In this document: positions 18,394-26,832 of the stretch, one piece after another
Numbering within the stretch: position 1 is the first letter of the stretch
Layout: each line of letters begins with the position of its first letter
Source of the DNA: Cystobacter fuscus
GTDB lineage: Bacteria; Myxococcota; Myxococcia; Myxococcales; Myxococcaceae
Assembly: GCF_002305875.1 (NCBI RefSeq)
Contig: NZ_CP022098.1
Span: 2,294,001 to 2,358,000 of the forward strand
Reading direction: 5' to 3'
Length of the DNA: 64,000 bases
The notes under the pieces: model-generated
Told to the model about the DNA's origin: nothing
The model's input: the letters and a program-made list of their open reading frames with translations, nothing else
Database searches by the model: none
Position numbers and translations under genes: made by a program

Positions 18394-20115
18394 TCACGCC
18401 GGCTGGAGGAAGCGTCCGTCCACGAGATGCTCGATGACCTCGCGCGCCGAGTGGGGGTCGAGCTTCACCTTCGTCCCCAACTGCGTCACCGCGTGGGAGA
18501 CCGTCGTCGGGCGCTCGAAGGCGGCCAGGGTGGCCAGGAGGATCCGCCCGTCCTCGCCCTGATCCAGCGTCGGGTCGGCGAACCGTCGCGGGCTGAGCGA
18601 CGGTGCACAGGCCAGGCCCGTTCCGTTCACCGACCGGACGACGGTCACCTGTTCCCGCGCCACCTTCGCGGGGACCCGATGTGCTCCCAACCAATCACCG
18701 AGCTCGAACCGAAGCGTCGAGGGCGCGGTGTTCTTCAGTCGCGTGCCTCCGTTGAGTGAGATCCGCTGCTTCTTCTCTTCGTGCTTCTTGGCGAGGGCAT
18801 CCACGTGCTCCGACGTGCGCTGCACCGCCCGCTCGAGTGCCGCGTCACGGAAACGCAGCATCGGCACGGACGACACATCGCCGGGCTCGCGCTGCTCGAA
18901 GTACTCGAGGAACTCCGTGAACGTGCGCGCTTCGCTCACCATGTCGAACCGCGCGGGGTGCTCGGTGGCGAGCGCCCCGGGCTGCGCTTCGAGCCGCTGA
19001 TAGCCCACCAGGCAGTCGAGACCGATGACCCGCTCCACCAGGCGCACTTCCTCCTTGAGCGTGGCCGCGCTGGCGAAGGGCAGACCCGCGATTCCAGAGA
19101 CCTCGACGTCCAGGTTCTCGTGGCGGCGGCAGCCGTCGATGATCTCCAGGAGCTGCTGATCCGAGGCACACGGCTTGAGCAGACCGCGGCGCATCTGCTC
19201 GTGCCGCTGCTGTTCCGAGAAGCAGCCGATGTCGAGCACCATGTGGACGTGCTCGAAGGTCTGGGCCAGGGCGTCGATGAGCTCCATCCGGGCCACCCCC
19301 CACAGGAAGTACATGCAGGAGTGGCGTGAGAGATCGACCCCCGCCCAGGTGCTTTGCAGGAATGCCGCCGAGCTTCCCGAGAAGTCGTAGCGCAGCTGCC
19401 ATGCCCGCTGGGCGATCTCCTGGTGGTCGCGGCGCACGCTCTCCTCGGAGCGCAGGAACGGCTTCGCGCGTCCGAAGGCCGCCTTCTGGTTGCCGCGGGC
19501 CCCACCACAATAGAGGCAGTTCTCGCCGCAGCCCTTCCCGGGCGCGACCCACCCGGAGAAGGCATGGCGATCCTGGTGGCTCAGGAAGATGTCGTCGAAG
19601 TGCGAGTAGTAGACGTCCTCGCTGTTCGTGGCGCCTTGCACGTACTCCAGGGGCAATCGCCGTGGGTTGCCGTTCGGACCCACGGTGACGCAGTTGGGCG
19701 GGGAGGGGTCGCCCTCGCAGAGCGCCAGCAGTGGCCGCTCGCCGTCGCCCAGGACGATGTGATCGATGCAGTCGAACGCGTGCAGCTCCCGCCACCAGTA
19801 GGAGGCGGTGTTGCCGCCCACGACGATCCGGATGCTGGGGTCGATCTCGCGCAGCGTCCGGGCCAGGAGCAGCGCGCGGTGGACGTGGTGGAACCACTTG
19901 AGGCTGATGCCGACGAGCCGGGGGCGCACGCGGGCCACCAGGGCCTCGAGCGAGCGAGCCACCTCGTCCTCGCTCTGGTCCCCGTCGTAGAGCCGGACGA
20001 AGGCCTCGATCCCGCCGCGTCGCAAATAGCCCGCGAGATAGAGGATGCCGCAGGTGGCCTCGCCGATTCCGGCGCCAAGAAGGAGGACTGGAGAGAGGAC
20101 GCGACGGCCATTCAT
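18394..20115 (-). CDS. Cobalamin-binding-type radical SAM enzyme, orphan
   Basis: The protein has 573 residues. Residues 1-135 form a B12-binding-like Rossmann domain with SLKWFHHVHRALLLARTLRE, IVVGGNTASYWW and HIVLGDGERPL; it lacks the DxHxxG cobalamin histidine motif. The radical SAM motif CGENCLYC (Cys196, 200, 203) begins the barrel. The last ~90 residues look like a winged-helix or peptide-recognition segment (TTVSHAVTQLGTKVKLDPHS). Such enzymes methylate or rearrange unactivated carbons in natural products or RiPPs. No precursor or transporter gene is adjacent; upstream lies a 346-bp gap. The ATG at 20115 is the only good start. The substrate is unknown. Confidence 0.82.
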   Translation of the reverse strand: MNGRRVLSPVLLLGAGIGEATCGILYLAGYLRRGGIEAFVRLYDGDQSEDEVARSLEALVARVRPRLVGISLKWFHHVHRALLLARTLREIDPSIRIVVGGNTASYWWRELHAFDCIDHIVLGDGERPLLALCEGDPSPPNCVTVGPNGNPRRLPLEYVQGATNSEDVYYSHFDDIFLSHQDRHAFSGWVAPGKGCGENCLYCGGARGNQKAAFGRAKPFLRSEESVRRDHQEIAQRAWQLRYDFSGSSAAFLQSTWAGVDLSRHSCMYFLWGVARMELIDALAQTFEHVHMVLDIGCFSEQQRHEQMRRGLLKPCASDQQLLEIIDGCRRHENLDVEVSGIAGLPFASAATLKEEVRLVERVIGLDCLVGYQRLEAQPGALATEHPARFDMVSEARTFTEFLEYFEQREPGDVSSVPMLRFRDAALERAVQRTSEHVDALAKKHEEKKQRISLNGGTRLKNTAPSTLRFELGDWLGAHRVPAKVAREQVTVVRSVNGTGLACAPSLSPRRFADPTLDQGEDGRILLATLAAFERPTTVSHAVTQLGTKVKLDPHSAREVIEHLVDGRFLQPA

Positions 20116-20261
20116 GAGTGGAAACCCGACCTTCAGAACGCCGGGAGTATAGACGGGGCTCCTCCTGGAGTCGCCGTTCGTGGGGAGGCCTCGCCGGGCT
20201 GCTACCCGCGCTAGCTGGCGGTCGGAACCTCGCGCTTCACTAGCGCTCCGAAGTTGGAGCA

Positions 20262-20298
20262 GGTGTCGAAGAACTCGTGCCGACACATCGTGCCCTAC
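20262..20298 (+). repeat. Direct repeat copy 1, left boundary of GH2-SDR segment
   Basis: This 37-nt sequence, beginning GGTGTCGAAGAACTCGTGCC, recurs at 24707-24743 in the same orientation with 32 of 37 bases equal. It contains GTGTCG...CGACAC as an inverted pair. An 11-bp arm, CCGACACATCG (20280-20290), is matched by CGATGTGTCGG at 20316-20326. It lies in the 346-bp gap (20116-20461) between the radical SAM gene and the GH2 gene. Only short open frames (33 codons or fewer) are seen elsewhere in that gap. Confidence 0.6.
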
Positions 20299-20461
20299 CC
20301 GGAGTGCGGATTGCGCGATGTGTCGGTGGAGCAGTGAACATCTCAGCCTTCGAGAAAGACGGCTGGGCGGGGGGAGGAAGATTGAGCGATGCGGTTCTCC
20401 GCGGATCCTTCCATGCTGCGCCTGTCCATCACGTGCACTGAAAGACTGGGATCCGGGGCTC

Positions 20462-23400
20462 ATGAACGATAGGAAGCGAATGGGTAGGAATGCGCCAGGA
20501 ATGTGGGCTGCCTGGCTGGTGTGTCTGGGACTGGGATGTGTGGCGAACCAGCCGGTGCCCCCGAAGGGCGAAGAGCCTACTCCCCCTGCCACGGATCAGA
20601 GCCCTGGCAGGCGTGTGGACTTCGACAGGGATTGGAAGTTCGTCCTGGTCAACCCCGAGGGAATCACCGACCCGAGCGGTTCCTATGCGACCGCGCATGA
20701 GCCGTCTTTCGATGACTCGTCGTGGAGGAAGCTGAATGTTCCTCACGACTGGAGCATCGAGCGGGACCCCAGCCCGGGGCCGGGGACCACCAGTGGGACG
20801 GGCTTCTTCCAGGGGGGTCTGGGCTGGTACCGGAAGACTTTCACCCTCCCGTCGTCGATGGCGGGAAAGAAGCTCTCCATCGAATTCGATGGCGTGTACA
20901 TGGACTCCTACGTCTATGTGAATGGTGAACTGGTGGGCAACCACCCCTATGGCTACACCGCCTTCGACGTGGACCTGTCCTCCCGGGTGTACACGGATGG
21001 GGTGACGCCCAACGTCATCGCCGTGAAGGTCCAGAACCAGCTTCCGAGCAGCCGGTGGTACTCCGGCAGTGGCATCTACAGGCACGTCCACCTGACGGTG
21101 ACGGACCCCATCCACGTGGTGCGTTGGGGCACCTTCGTCACCGTCCCGGAACTCGAGAAGACGGTGGGAGAGGGCTACGCGAACGTCCGCGTGCAGACCG
21201 ACGTGGTCAACGAGGGCGGCACCCCGAAGGACGTAGAGGTCCGCTCCCTGGTGAAGGACGCCAACGGGAAGGTCGTGGCGCAGGTCACGTCACTCGCCAC
21301 CGCGCTGGGCCCGGCGCCCCAGCGGCTCACGGCCACCCTCCGGGTCGAGCACCCCACGCTCTGGTCGTTGGCGAATCCCTACCGGTACACCCTGGAAACC
21401 GCCCTCGTCTCCGAGGGCAAGGAGGTGGACACCACCTCCACCCGCTTCGGCATGCGGTATTTCCGCATCGATCCCAACGAGGGCTTCTCGCTCAACGGCG
21501 AGTCCACGAAGATCCAGGGAGTCGATCTGCACCATGATCTCGGCGCCCTGGGGGCGGCCGTTCACCGCGATGCCCTGGTGCGGCAGATGACGATCATGAA
21601 GAGCATGGGGGTCAACGCCCTCAGGACCGCGCACAACCCGCCTGCTCCCGAACTGATCGACATCTGCGAGGAGATGGGCATCGTCATGCTGGTGGAGGCC
21701 TTCGACTCCTGGAGGACCGGGAAGAACCCGTATGACTACGGGCGCTTCTTCGATGAGCACAGTGATGCCGACATCAAGGAGATGGTGAACGCCGCCAAGA
21801 ACTCTCCCGCGGTCATCATGTGGTCCATTGGCAACGAGATTCCGGATTCGACCTCGGAGGCGGGTCTGGCGATGGCCCAGCGACTGGTCGAGGACATCAA
21901 GTCCATCGACACCTCCCGGCCCATCGTCATCGGCTCGGACAAGTACCGGCGCGTGCCTGCTCCGGAGTCGCCGGCCGCGCGCATCCTCGGGCTGCTGGAT
22001 GGCCTGGGTCTGAACTACAACACGGCGAAGTCGGTGGATGGGCTCCGGGCCGCGTTTCCGGGCAAGTTCCTCTTCGAGTCGGAGTCCTCGTCGGAGACGT
22101 CCACCCGGGGCGTGTACCAGGACCCCCACCTGCTGAACACCGGTGAGAACTACACCCCGGGCAAGCGGGGCACGTCCTCCTACGACAACAACCTGGCCTC
22201 CTGGACCATGAGTGGGGAGTACGGCCTGAAGAAGGACCGGGACCGGAAGTTCTTCGCCGGCGAGTTCCTCTGGTCGGGCATCGACTACATCGGCGAGCCG
22301 ACCCCGTACGACGTCTATCCCGTGAAGGCCTCGTTCTTTGGCGCCGTGGACACGGCCGGCTTCCCCAAGGACATGTATTACCTGTTCAAGAGCCAGTGGA
22401 CCCAGGAGCCCATGGTCCATCTGCTTCCCATGAACTGGACGGACCACGCGCCTGGCCAGCCCGTGGCTGTCTGGGCCTATGCCAATGTCGATACGGTGGA
22501 GCTGCTCCTGAACGGCCAGTCCCTGGGCGAGCGGAAGTTCAGCCACAAGAAGACCCTGGATGGCCGGGCGTATCTGGAGACGGACGAGGCCACCGGTGAC
22601 GACAAGACATTCACCTCGGGCCCCTTCCCGGGCAGCTACACCAGTCCCAATGGCAGTGCCGGCAAGCTGCACCTGTCCTGGAGCGTGCCGTTCGCGCCGG
22701 GAGAGCTGGTGGCGGTCGCCAAGAAGGACGGCGTGGAGGTGGCCCGGGACGTGCTGCGGACCGCCGGAGCGCCGAACACCTTGAGGCTGACCCCGGACAA
22801 GACGGTCATCACCGCGGACGGCAAGTCGCTGGTGTTCGTGACGGCCGAGGTCGTGGACTCGAAGGGGGTGATGGTTCCCAGCGCCGCGAACCTGATTCAC
22901 TTCCAGGTGACGGGCGGAGCCCTGGTGGGCGCCGACAACGGGCGTCAGGAGAGCGCGGAGAACTACAAGGCCTCTTCCCGGACGGCCTTCAACGGCAAGG
23001 CGCTGGCCATCATCCAGTCCAGCGTCACCTCCGGGCCCATCACCGTCACCGCGTCATCGGACGGGCTGACTCCGGGCTCCACGACGATTGTCTCCGAGGG
23101 CGGGAGTGGTTCCGTGGCTGGCTCCGCGGCGACCTCGACTCCGGTGGGCCCGGCCAGGAGCGTGGGGACCGTGCCGGCAGCGGATCCGGAAATCCCCACC
23201 GCTGACGCGAGCTACTCGGGCTCTCCCCAGTCGGTGCCCGCGGCGATGCTCGACGGGAACAAGACCTCGGGGGGCTGGTCGAACTTCTATGAGAAGGCGG
23301 CCACCGCGCTCCTGCCCGCGGTGAGCCAGGCCAACGCGTCGGACTGGGTCTCGCTCAAGTGGCCCCAGGCGCGGTCCCTCGATTCCGTGACGGCCTGGTT

Positions 23401-23641
23401 CACGACCGGCGCGAAGCGCGTGCTGCCCGCCTCGCTCGTGGTGACCTACTGGGACGGCAAGGGCTACGTGCCGGTCTCCCACCCCTCCATCTCCTGGGCG
23501 TCCGCCTCGAACCAGCCCACGGTGATCTCCTTCGACCCGGTCCAGACCACCGAGCTGCGGCTGGAGATGACGAGCCCCGCTCCGGGGTCCGCCACCGGCT
23601 TCCTGCAGATCTCGGAGCTCGAGGTGCCAGTGAGCCGCTGA
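20462..23641 (+). CDS. Glycoside hydrolase family 2 lipoprotein (beta-galactosidase-like)
   Basis: The protein has 1059 residues. Lipobox LGLGC (Cys26) predicts a surface or periplasmic lipoprotein. The GH2 order is complete: sugar-binding jelly roll (FDRDWKFVL, VPHDWSIERD), immunoglobulin-like domain, then a TIM barrel with acid/base glutamate in MWSIGNEIPD and nucleophile in FLFESESSSET. Further immunoglobulin-like and invasin-like domains follow, and a C-terminal F5/8 discoidin-like module (about 930-1059). It should release beta-linked galactose or a related sugar from extracellular glycans. The ATG at 20462 is used, and one six codons later is possible. Codon use looks like the neighbours. 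Confidence 0.9.
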   Translation: MNDRKRMGRNAPGMWAAWLVCLGLGCVANQPVPPKGEEPTPPATDQSPGRRVDFDRDWKFVLVNPEGITDPSGSYATAHEPSFDDSSWRKLNVPHDWSIERDPSPGPGTTSGTGFFQGGLGWYRKTFTLPSSMAGKKLSIEFDGVYMDSYVYVNGELVGNHPYGYTAFDVDLSSRVYTDGVTPNVIAVKVQNQLPSSRWYSGSGIYRHVHLTVTDPIHVVRWGTFVTVPELEKTVGEGYANVRVQTDVVNEGGTPKDVEVRSLVKDANGKVVAQVTSLATALGPAPQRLTATLRVEHPTLWSLANPYRYTLETALVSEGKEVDTTSTRFGMRYFRIDPNEGFSLNGESTKIQGVDLHHDLGALGAAVHRDALVRQMTIMKSMGVNALRTAHNPPAPELIDICEEMGIVMLVEAFDSWRTGKNPYDYGRFFDEHSDADIKEMVNAAKNSPAVIMWSIGNEIPDSTSEAGLAMAQRLVEDIKSIDTSRPIVIGSDKYRRVPAPESPAARILGLLDGLGLNYNTAKSVDGLRAAFPGKFLFESESSSETSTRGVYQDPHLLNTGENYTPGKRGTSSYDNNLASWTMSGEYGLKKDRDRKFFAGEFLWSGIDYIGEPTPYDVYPVKASFFGAVDTAGFPKDMYYLFKSQWTQEPMVHLLPMNWTDHAPGQPVAVWAYANVDTVELLLNGQSLGERKFSHKKTLDGRAYLETDEATGDDKTFTSGPFPGSYTSPNGSAGKLHLSWSVPFAPGELVAVAKKDGVEVARDVLRTAGAPNTLRLTPDKTVITADGKSLVFVTAEVVDSKGVMVPSAANLIHFQVTGGALVGADNGRQESAENYKASSRTAFNGKALAIIQSSVTSGPITVTASSDGLTPGSTTIVSEGGSGSVAGSAATSTPVGPARSVGTVPAADPEIPTADASYSGSPQSVPAAMLDGNKTSGGWSNFYEKAATALLPAVSQANASDWVSLKWPQARSLDSVTAWFTTGAKRVLPASLVVTYWDGKGYVPVSHPSISWASASNQPTVISFDPVQTTELRLEMTSPAPGSATGFLQISELEVPVSR

Positions 23642-23693
23642 TGATTCATGCGGTATTGGGATGAGTTCATGGCGTCCGACTCCCCCGCTCCCT

Positions 23694-23728
23694 CACTCAC
23701 GGTGTCGAAGGTCTCAACACCATGAGTG
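23694..23728. terminator. Hairpin downstream of the GH2 gene
   Basis: CACTCACGGTGT pairs with ACACCATGAGTG across an 11-nt loop, with one mismatch. It lies 53 bp past the GH2 stop and before the SDR gene. No T-run follows, so it may be a processing site or binding palindrome rather than a terminator. The arm GGTGTCGAAG resembles the start of the 37-nt direct repeat. Confidence 0.4.
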
Positions 23729-23866
23729 GGGGAGTTGCACCGTGCGTTCATCTCGGCGTCCGCGGAGCCGCTGCTCGCCGGGCGTCGCCTTGCGATGCTC
23801 CTTCACTTCTTTCGAGAATGCGGCTGGCCCGGGTTGGCCTTGGGCATTCACACACGGAGCAGGCTC

Positions 23867-24646
23867 ATGAAGAGGTTGGAGAACAAGGTCGCCGTCATCA
23901 CTGGCGGTGGCGGCGGGATTGGCGCGGCGACGGCGAAGCTCTTCCTGCAGGAGGGCGCCCGGGTGCTGATCGTGGGCCGCACCGAGGAGAAGCTTCGCAA
24001 GACGCTCCAGGAACTCCACCACGAGAACCTCGGCTACGCCGTCGCGGACGTGTCCAGGGTCGAGGACACGCGGCGCTACATCCAGCAGGCGGCGGAGCGC
24101 TTCGGCGGCGTCGACGTGCTGGTGGGCAACGCGGGCGCCGAGGGCCCCTACAAGCCCCTGGACGAGCACTCCGTGGAGGACTTCGACGAGGTGATGGCCG
24201 TCAACGTGCGCGGCTGCTGGTTGGCCGTCAAATACGCGTTCCCCGAGATGCGCAAGCGCGGAGGCGGGAGCATCGTCCTCACCTCCTCGGTGATGGGGCT
24301 CGTCGCGTTTCCGTCCAACTCGGCGTACACCGCCGCCAAGCACGCGGTGGTGGGCCTGGCGCGCTCGCTGGCGCACGACGGCGCGCCGTTCAACATCCGG
24401 GTGAACGCGGTGTGCCCGGGCGTCATCGACAACGACATGACGGCGGGTATCCACACGCGGCTCGCGCCCGGCAACGAGGACGTGGTGAAGAGCCGGATGG
24501 CTCAGCGAATCCCCATGCAGCGCTACGGGACGAACGAGGAGATCGCCCGTCTGAACCTCTTCCTCGCCAGTGACGAGAGCAGCTACAGCACGGGTGGGGT
24601 GTTCGTGTCGGACGGCGGCATGACAGCCGGCGTGCGAGGCCGGTGA
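23867..24646 (+). CDS. Short-chain dehydrogenase/reductase
   Basis: The protein has 259 residues of the classical SDR type. The NAD(P) loop is VITGGGGGIGAATA, the structural motif is VGNAGAEGP (normally NNAG), the catalytic serine is in VLTSSVMG, and YTAAK gives the Tyr-Lys pair. The C-terminus GGVFVSDGGMTAG is the usual end. The ATG at 23867 follows GGAGCAGG; the upstream open frame has no domain content. The substrate cannot be told. It shares a repeat-bounded segment with the GH2 gene and may act on the released sugar or another small alcohol, which is inference. Confidence 0.92.
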   Translation: MKRLENKVAVITGGGGGIGAATAKLFLQEGARVLIVGRTEEKLRKTLQELHHENLGYAVADVSRVEDTRRYIQQAAERFGGVDVLVGNAGAEGPYKPLDEHSVEDFDEVMAVNVRGCWLAVKYAFPEMRKRGGGSIVLTSSVMGLVAFPSNSAYTAAKHAVVGLARSLAHDGAPFNIRVNAVCPGVIDNDMTAGIHTRLAPGNEDVVKSRMAQRIPMQRYGTNEEIARLNLFLASDESSYSTGGVFVSDGGMTAGVRGR

Positions 24647-24658
24647 GCCACCCCGGAG

Positions 24659-24676
24659 CCGGAGCCTGAGCTCCGG
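24659..24676. terminator. Hairpin after the SDR gene
   Basis: CCGGAGC-CTGA-GCTCCGG is a perfect 7-bp stem with a 4-nt loop, starting 13 bp past the SDR stop and continuing into further GC-rich pairing. There is no T-run, as is common in GC-rich genomes. It could stop transcription between the convergent SDR and pilin genes. Confidence 0.5.
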
Positions 24677-24706
24677 CCCCGGAGCCGCGGCAGGTGTTCC
24701 GCAGTG

Positions 24707-24758
24707 GGTGTCAAAGAACTCGTGCCAACACGTCGCGCGCTACGAGTCGTTCGACACC
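24707..24758 (+). repeat. Direct repeat copy 2 within a 52-bp imperfect palindrome
   Basis: Positions 24707-24743 repeat 20262-20298 in the same orientation. Here the copy extends into an imperfect palindrome: the left arm GGTGTCAAAGAACTCGT pairs with the right arm ACGAGTCGTTCGACACC (ending 24758). It lies between the convergent SDR and pilin genes, 18 bp from the pilin stop. It may be a mobile-element end, a recombination site or a bidirectional terminator. Confidence 0.55.
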
Positions 24759-24775
24759 TTCTTCAGACACCTTCC

Positions 24776-25417
24776 TCAGTCGCAGTCGATGTCGTTGAAG
24801 GAGTTGTAGGGCTCGCCAGCGACGCTCTCGGTCTCGCTGTTGCCGCAGGCCGCGGTGATCGTCTGGGCGTCCTTGGTCGAGATCCACCAGGAGTCGATGC
24901 CCCTGAACTCGTCGTCGATGTTGCCAGCGGCCAGGCCGGAGATGTTGCAGCCGATGCCCGTGGTGCAGCCACCGAGGCCGGGCATGCCCGGGTTCGCGCC
25001 CTCGCCCTCGTACGTGGGCGAGGACGGCGGGGTGACCTTGGGCGTCAGGACGTTGTTCGGGAACTCCGCCCTGTCGACGGTGATGCAGTTGGCGTTCGGG
25101 GAGTCGGTGACGCCCGACGCATTGCGGATGATGCAGTTCAAGGCGGACCCGAAGTAGTAGGCGTAGCGGTTGCCACTCTCGGGCAGGAAGCCCACGGTAT
25201 GCACGTTCTCCGAGTATCTGCCGTTCTCCTCGTGGTAGGCGCGCTGAGCGGAGAACCAGGCCTTCAAGTTGCCTTTGGCCTCCCCCTGCGCGGCGAGGGC
25301 CTGCCGCTTGAGGAAGTTCGGGATGGCGATGACCGCGAGGATGCTGAGCATGGCCGTCACGATCGTGAATTCGATGATCGTGAAGCCTCGATGCTTGCGA
25401 ATGTTGGGACGGTGCAT
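24776..25417 (-). CDS. Type IV pilin-like major or minor subunit
   Basis: The protein has 213 residues. A short basic leader ends in G, followed by FTIIEFTIVTAMLSILAVIA, the classic class III cleavage and hydrophobic helix with Glu5 present; PilD should cleave and methylate it. NFLKRQALAAQGEAKGNLKA continues the helix as in Myxococcus PilA. The globular part has six cysteines, ending in a C-terminal disulfide-like region (ITAACGNSE ... DIDCD). No pil machinery is adjacent, so this is an isolated pilin. A good sigma-54 promoter lies upstream, as for pilA. It could be an alternative PilA or a minor pilin. Confidence 0.9.
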   Translation of the reverse strand: MHRPNIRKHRGFTIIEFTIVTAMLSILAVIAIPNFLKRQALAAQGEAKGNLKAWFSAQRAYHEENGRYSENVHTVGFLPESGNRYAYYFGSALNCIIRNASGVTDSPNANCITVDRAEFPNNVLTPKVTPPSSPTYEGEGANPGMPGLGGCTTGIGCNISGLAAGNIDDEFRGIDSWWISTKDAQTITAACGNSETESVAGEPYNSFNDIDCD

Positions 25418-25489
25418 GGTGTTCCTTCTGGGATGTGCGGTGGGTTTGACCGCGTCCCTTCAAGGGGTTGGACTGCGTGTGCCGGCTTG

Positions 25490-25505
25490 AGCATGAGTCA
25501 TGCCA
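25490..25505 (-). promoter_or_regulatory. Sigma-54 (-24/-12) promoter of the pilin gene
   Basis: Read leftward, the sequence is TGGCATGACTCATGCT. The consensus is TGGCAYG-N4-TTGCW, with GG and GC exactly 10 nt apart as here; the only core deviation is A for T before TGC. The -12 element lies about 73 bp before the pilin ATG, leaving a ~60-nt leader. PilR-controlled pilA in Myxococcus is also sigma-54 dependent. The site includes a 13-bp palindrome, GCATGAGTCATGC. Confidence 0.65.
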
Positions 25506-25641
25506 GGGCAGGCGGACGGCCAAGCCCTTGGAATGAGGCGTAACCCCCCCCTGTTCTGGCAGCGGGAAGTGACGTTTTTCGGCTGACGGATGACACCCAA
25601 CGTCATCGCCGACTCCGGCAGGCCAACCGTGGCTTCCTGAA

Positions 25642-26814
25642 CTAGCGCCTCTCCTCGTGTGCACCGCCCCGGGTGTCCTGGGCCGGGTCGAGGGCGGACC
25701 AGCGCGATGCCAGGACGGCGAGCAACTCGACCATGCGCGGATCGAAGGTCTCGAGGTATGGCGCGAGCCGTGCGCCGGCGATGCCCTGGCTCAGTCGCGA
25801 CAGGATGACCCGGCTCTCGGACTCCTCGACGAGGGCCGTGACCAGCTCGCGCTGATAGAGGGCAAGCTCCTCGACGTCGAGCGGGTCGGGGAGTGGCGTG
25901 GTGCTGGCGTCGCGCACCGGACTGACGGGCGTTGCACTGGCCTCGGTCACCACTTCGACCACGGCACGGTACTGGGCGCGCCACTCGTCTCGCACGGCCC
26001 TCGACTCGAGGGTTTCGCTTCGTCGTTCGACGATGACGACCTCGCAATGGGGACAGAGGTCGAGCGCCCGGCGGAGCAGGGACAGCACCGGCGGCAGCAG
26101 GGGTCCGTCATGACTGTCGAGCCGGACGGGCCTGGGGTCTCCGGCGCGGAGCGCACGAGCCCAACTCCCACCCGAGACGTGGATCTCCCGGACGCACTCC
26201 AGCGGATGGGTTTCGAGCAGGAGTTCTGGTGGCAGGCCGGTGTTGATCGCCTGGGTCCACACGTTGTGGATGTCGAGCACCAGGAAGCCGCCGGTGGGGG
26301 TCAGGATGGCATCGAGAAACGCACCCTGGTGGAGGGCATCGGAGGGCGCGAGTGTGTTGGCCAGCACCTCGAGGCCCACGGGACCGCCGGTGGCGGCGCG
26401 GAGCCTCCCGAGTCGGTCCCGGCCGATGTCCACGGCGGCGGCGCAATACGGCAGGGGCAGCATGGTGCTGCGGGTGAACGGCCCCGCGGCGGTGAAGCCG
26501 AAGTGCTCGGAGACGTGGCGGTAGGGTCTCTGGCGGCACTCCTGGGCGAGGCGCTCGAGCCATGCGTCCTGCCGTGGCTGCCAGTCGGCGGTCAGCACCG
26601 ACAACCACACGCCGTGCCCGTACAGGGCTCCCTCCTCCGCATAGAGGTCGAGCATGCGCTCGGTCCAGTGGGGGGGCGGAGTCCTGGCCGAGAATCCCCA
26701 GGAGTCATCGATGTCCCACTCGAGCGCGGTGACCAGGCCTTCGGCGAAGAGGGGCCGTGCCGCCTCGCGGAAGGCGTCGTCGGTCAAGAGATTCAAACCC
26801 ACGCGAGGAGGCAT
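25642..26814 (-). CDS. DUF692/MNIO-family iron enzyme, probable RiPP maturase
   Basis: The protein has 390 residues. Residues 1-290 match the DUF692 TIM barrel of multinuclear non-haem iron oxidative enzymes. Candidate metal ligands are SEHFGF (His104), LDIHNVW (Asp181, His183, Asn184), REIHVSGG (His212), DSHDGP (Asp233, His235) and VIVERR (Glu263). The family modifies cysteine or aspartate in precursor peptides, as in methanobactin. A helical extension at about 315-375 may replace the separate partner protein that such enzymes usually need. The gene starts 18 bp after the 51-residue peptide gene on the same strand. Peptide binding and product are inferred. Confidence 0.85.
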   Translation of the reverse strand: MPPRVGLNLLTDDAFREAARPLFAEGLVTALEWDIDDSWGFSARTPPPHWTERMLDLYAEEGALYGHGVWLSVLTADWQPRQDAWLERLAQECRQRPYRHVSEHFGFTAAGPFTRSTMLPLPYCAAAVDIGRDRLGRLRAATGGPVGLEVLANTLAPSDALHQGAFLDAILTPTGGFLVLDIHNVWTQAINTGLPPELLLETHPLECVREIHVSGGSWARALRAGDPRPVRLDSHDGPLLPPVLSLLRRALDLCPHCEVVIVERRSETLESRAVRDEWRAQYRAVVEVVTEASATPVSPVRDASTTPLPDPLDVEELALYQRELVTALVEESESRVILSRLSQGIAGARLAPYLETFDPRMVELLAVLASRWSALDPAQDTRGGAHEERR

Positions 26815-26832
26815 GGGGGTAGCTCGTCGTGC

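Noticed and set aside
20116-20461. A RiPP precursor for the radical SAM enzyme in the upstream gap
   Set aside because: Only short frames of 33 codons or fewer are present, without a ribosome site or leader-like sequence; the gap is better explained by the repeat element.
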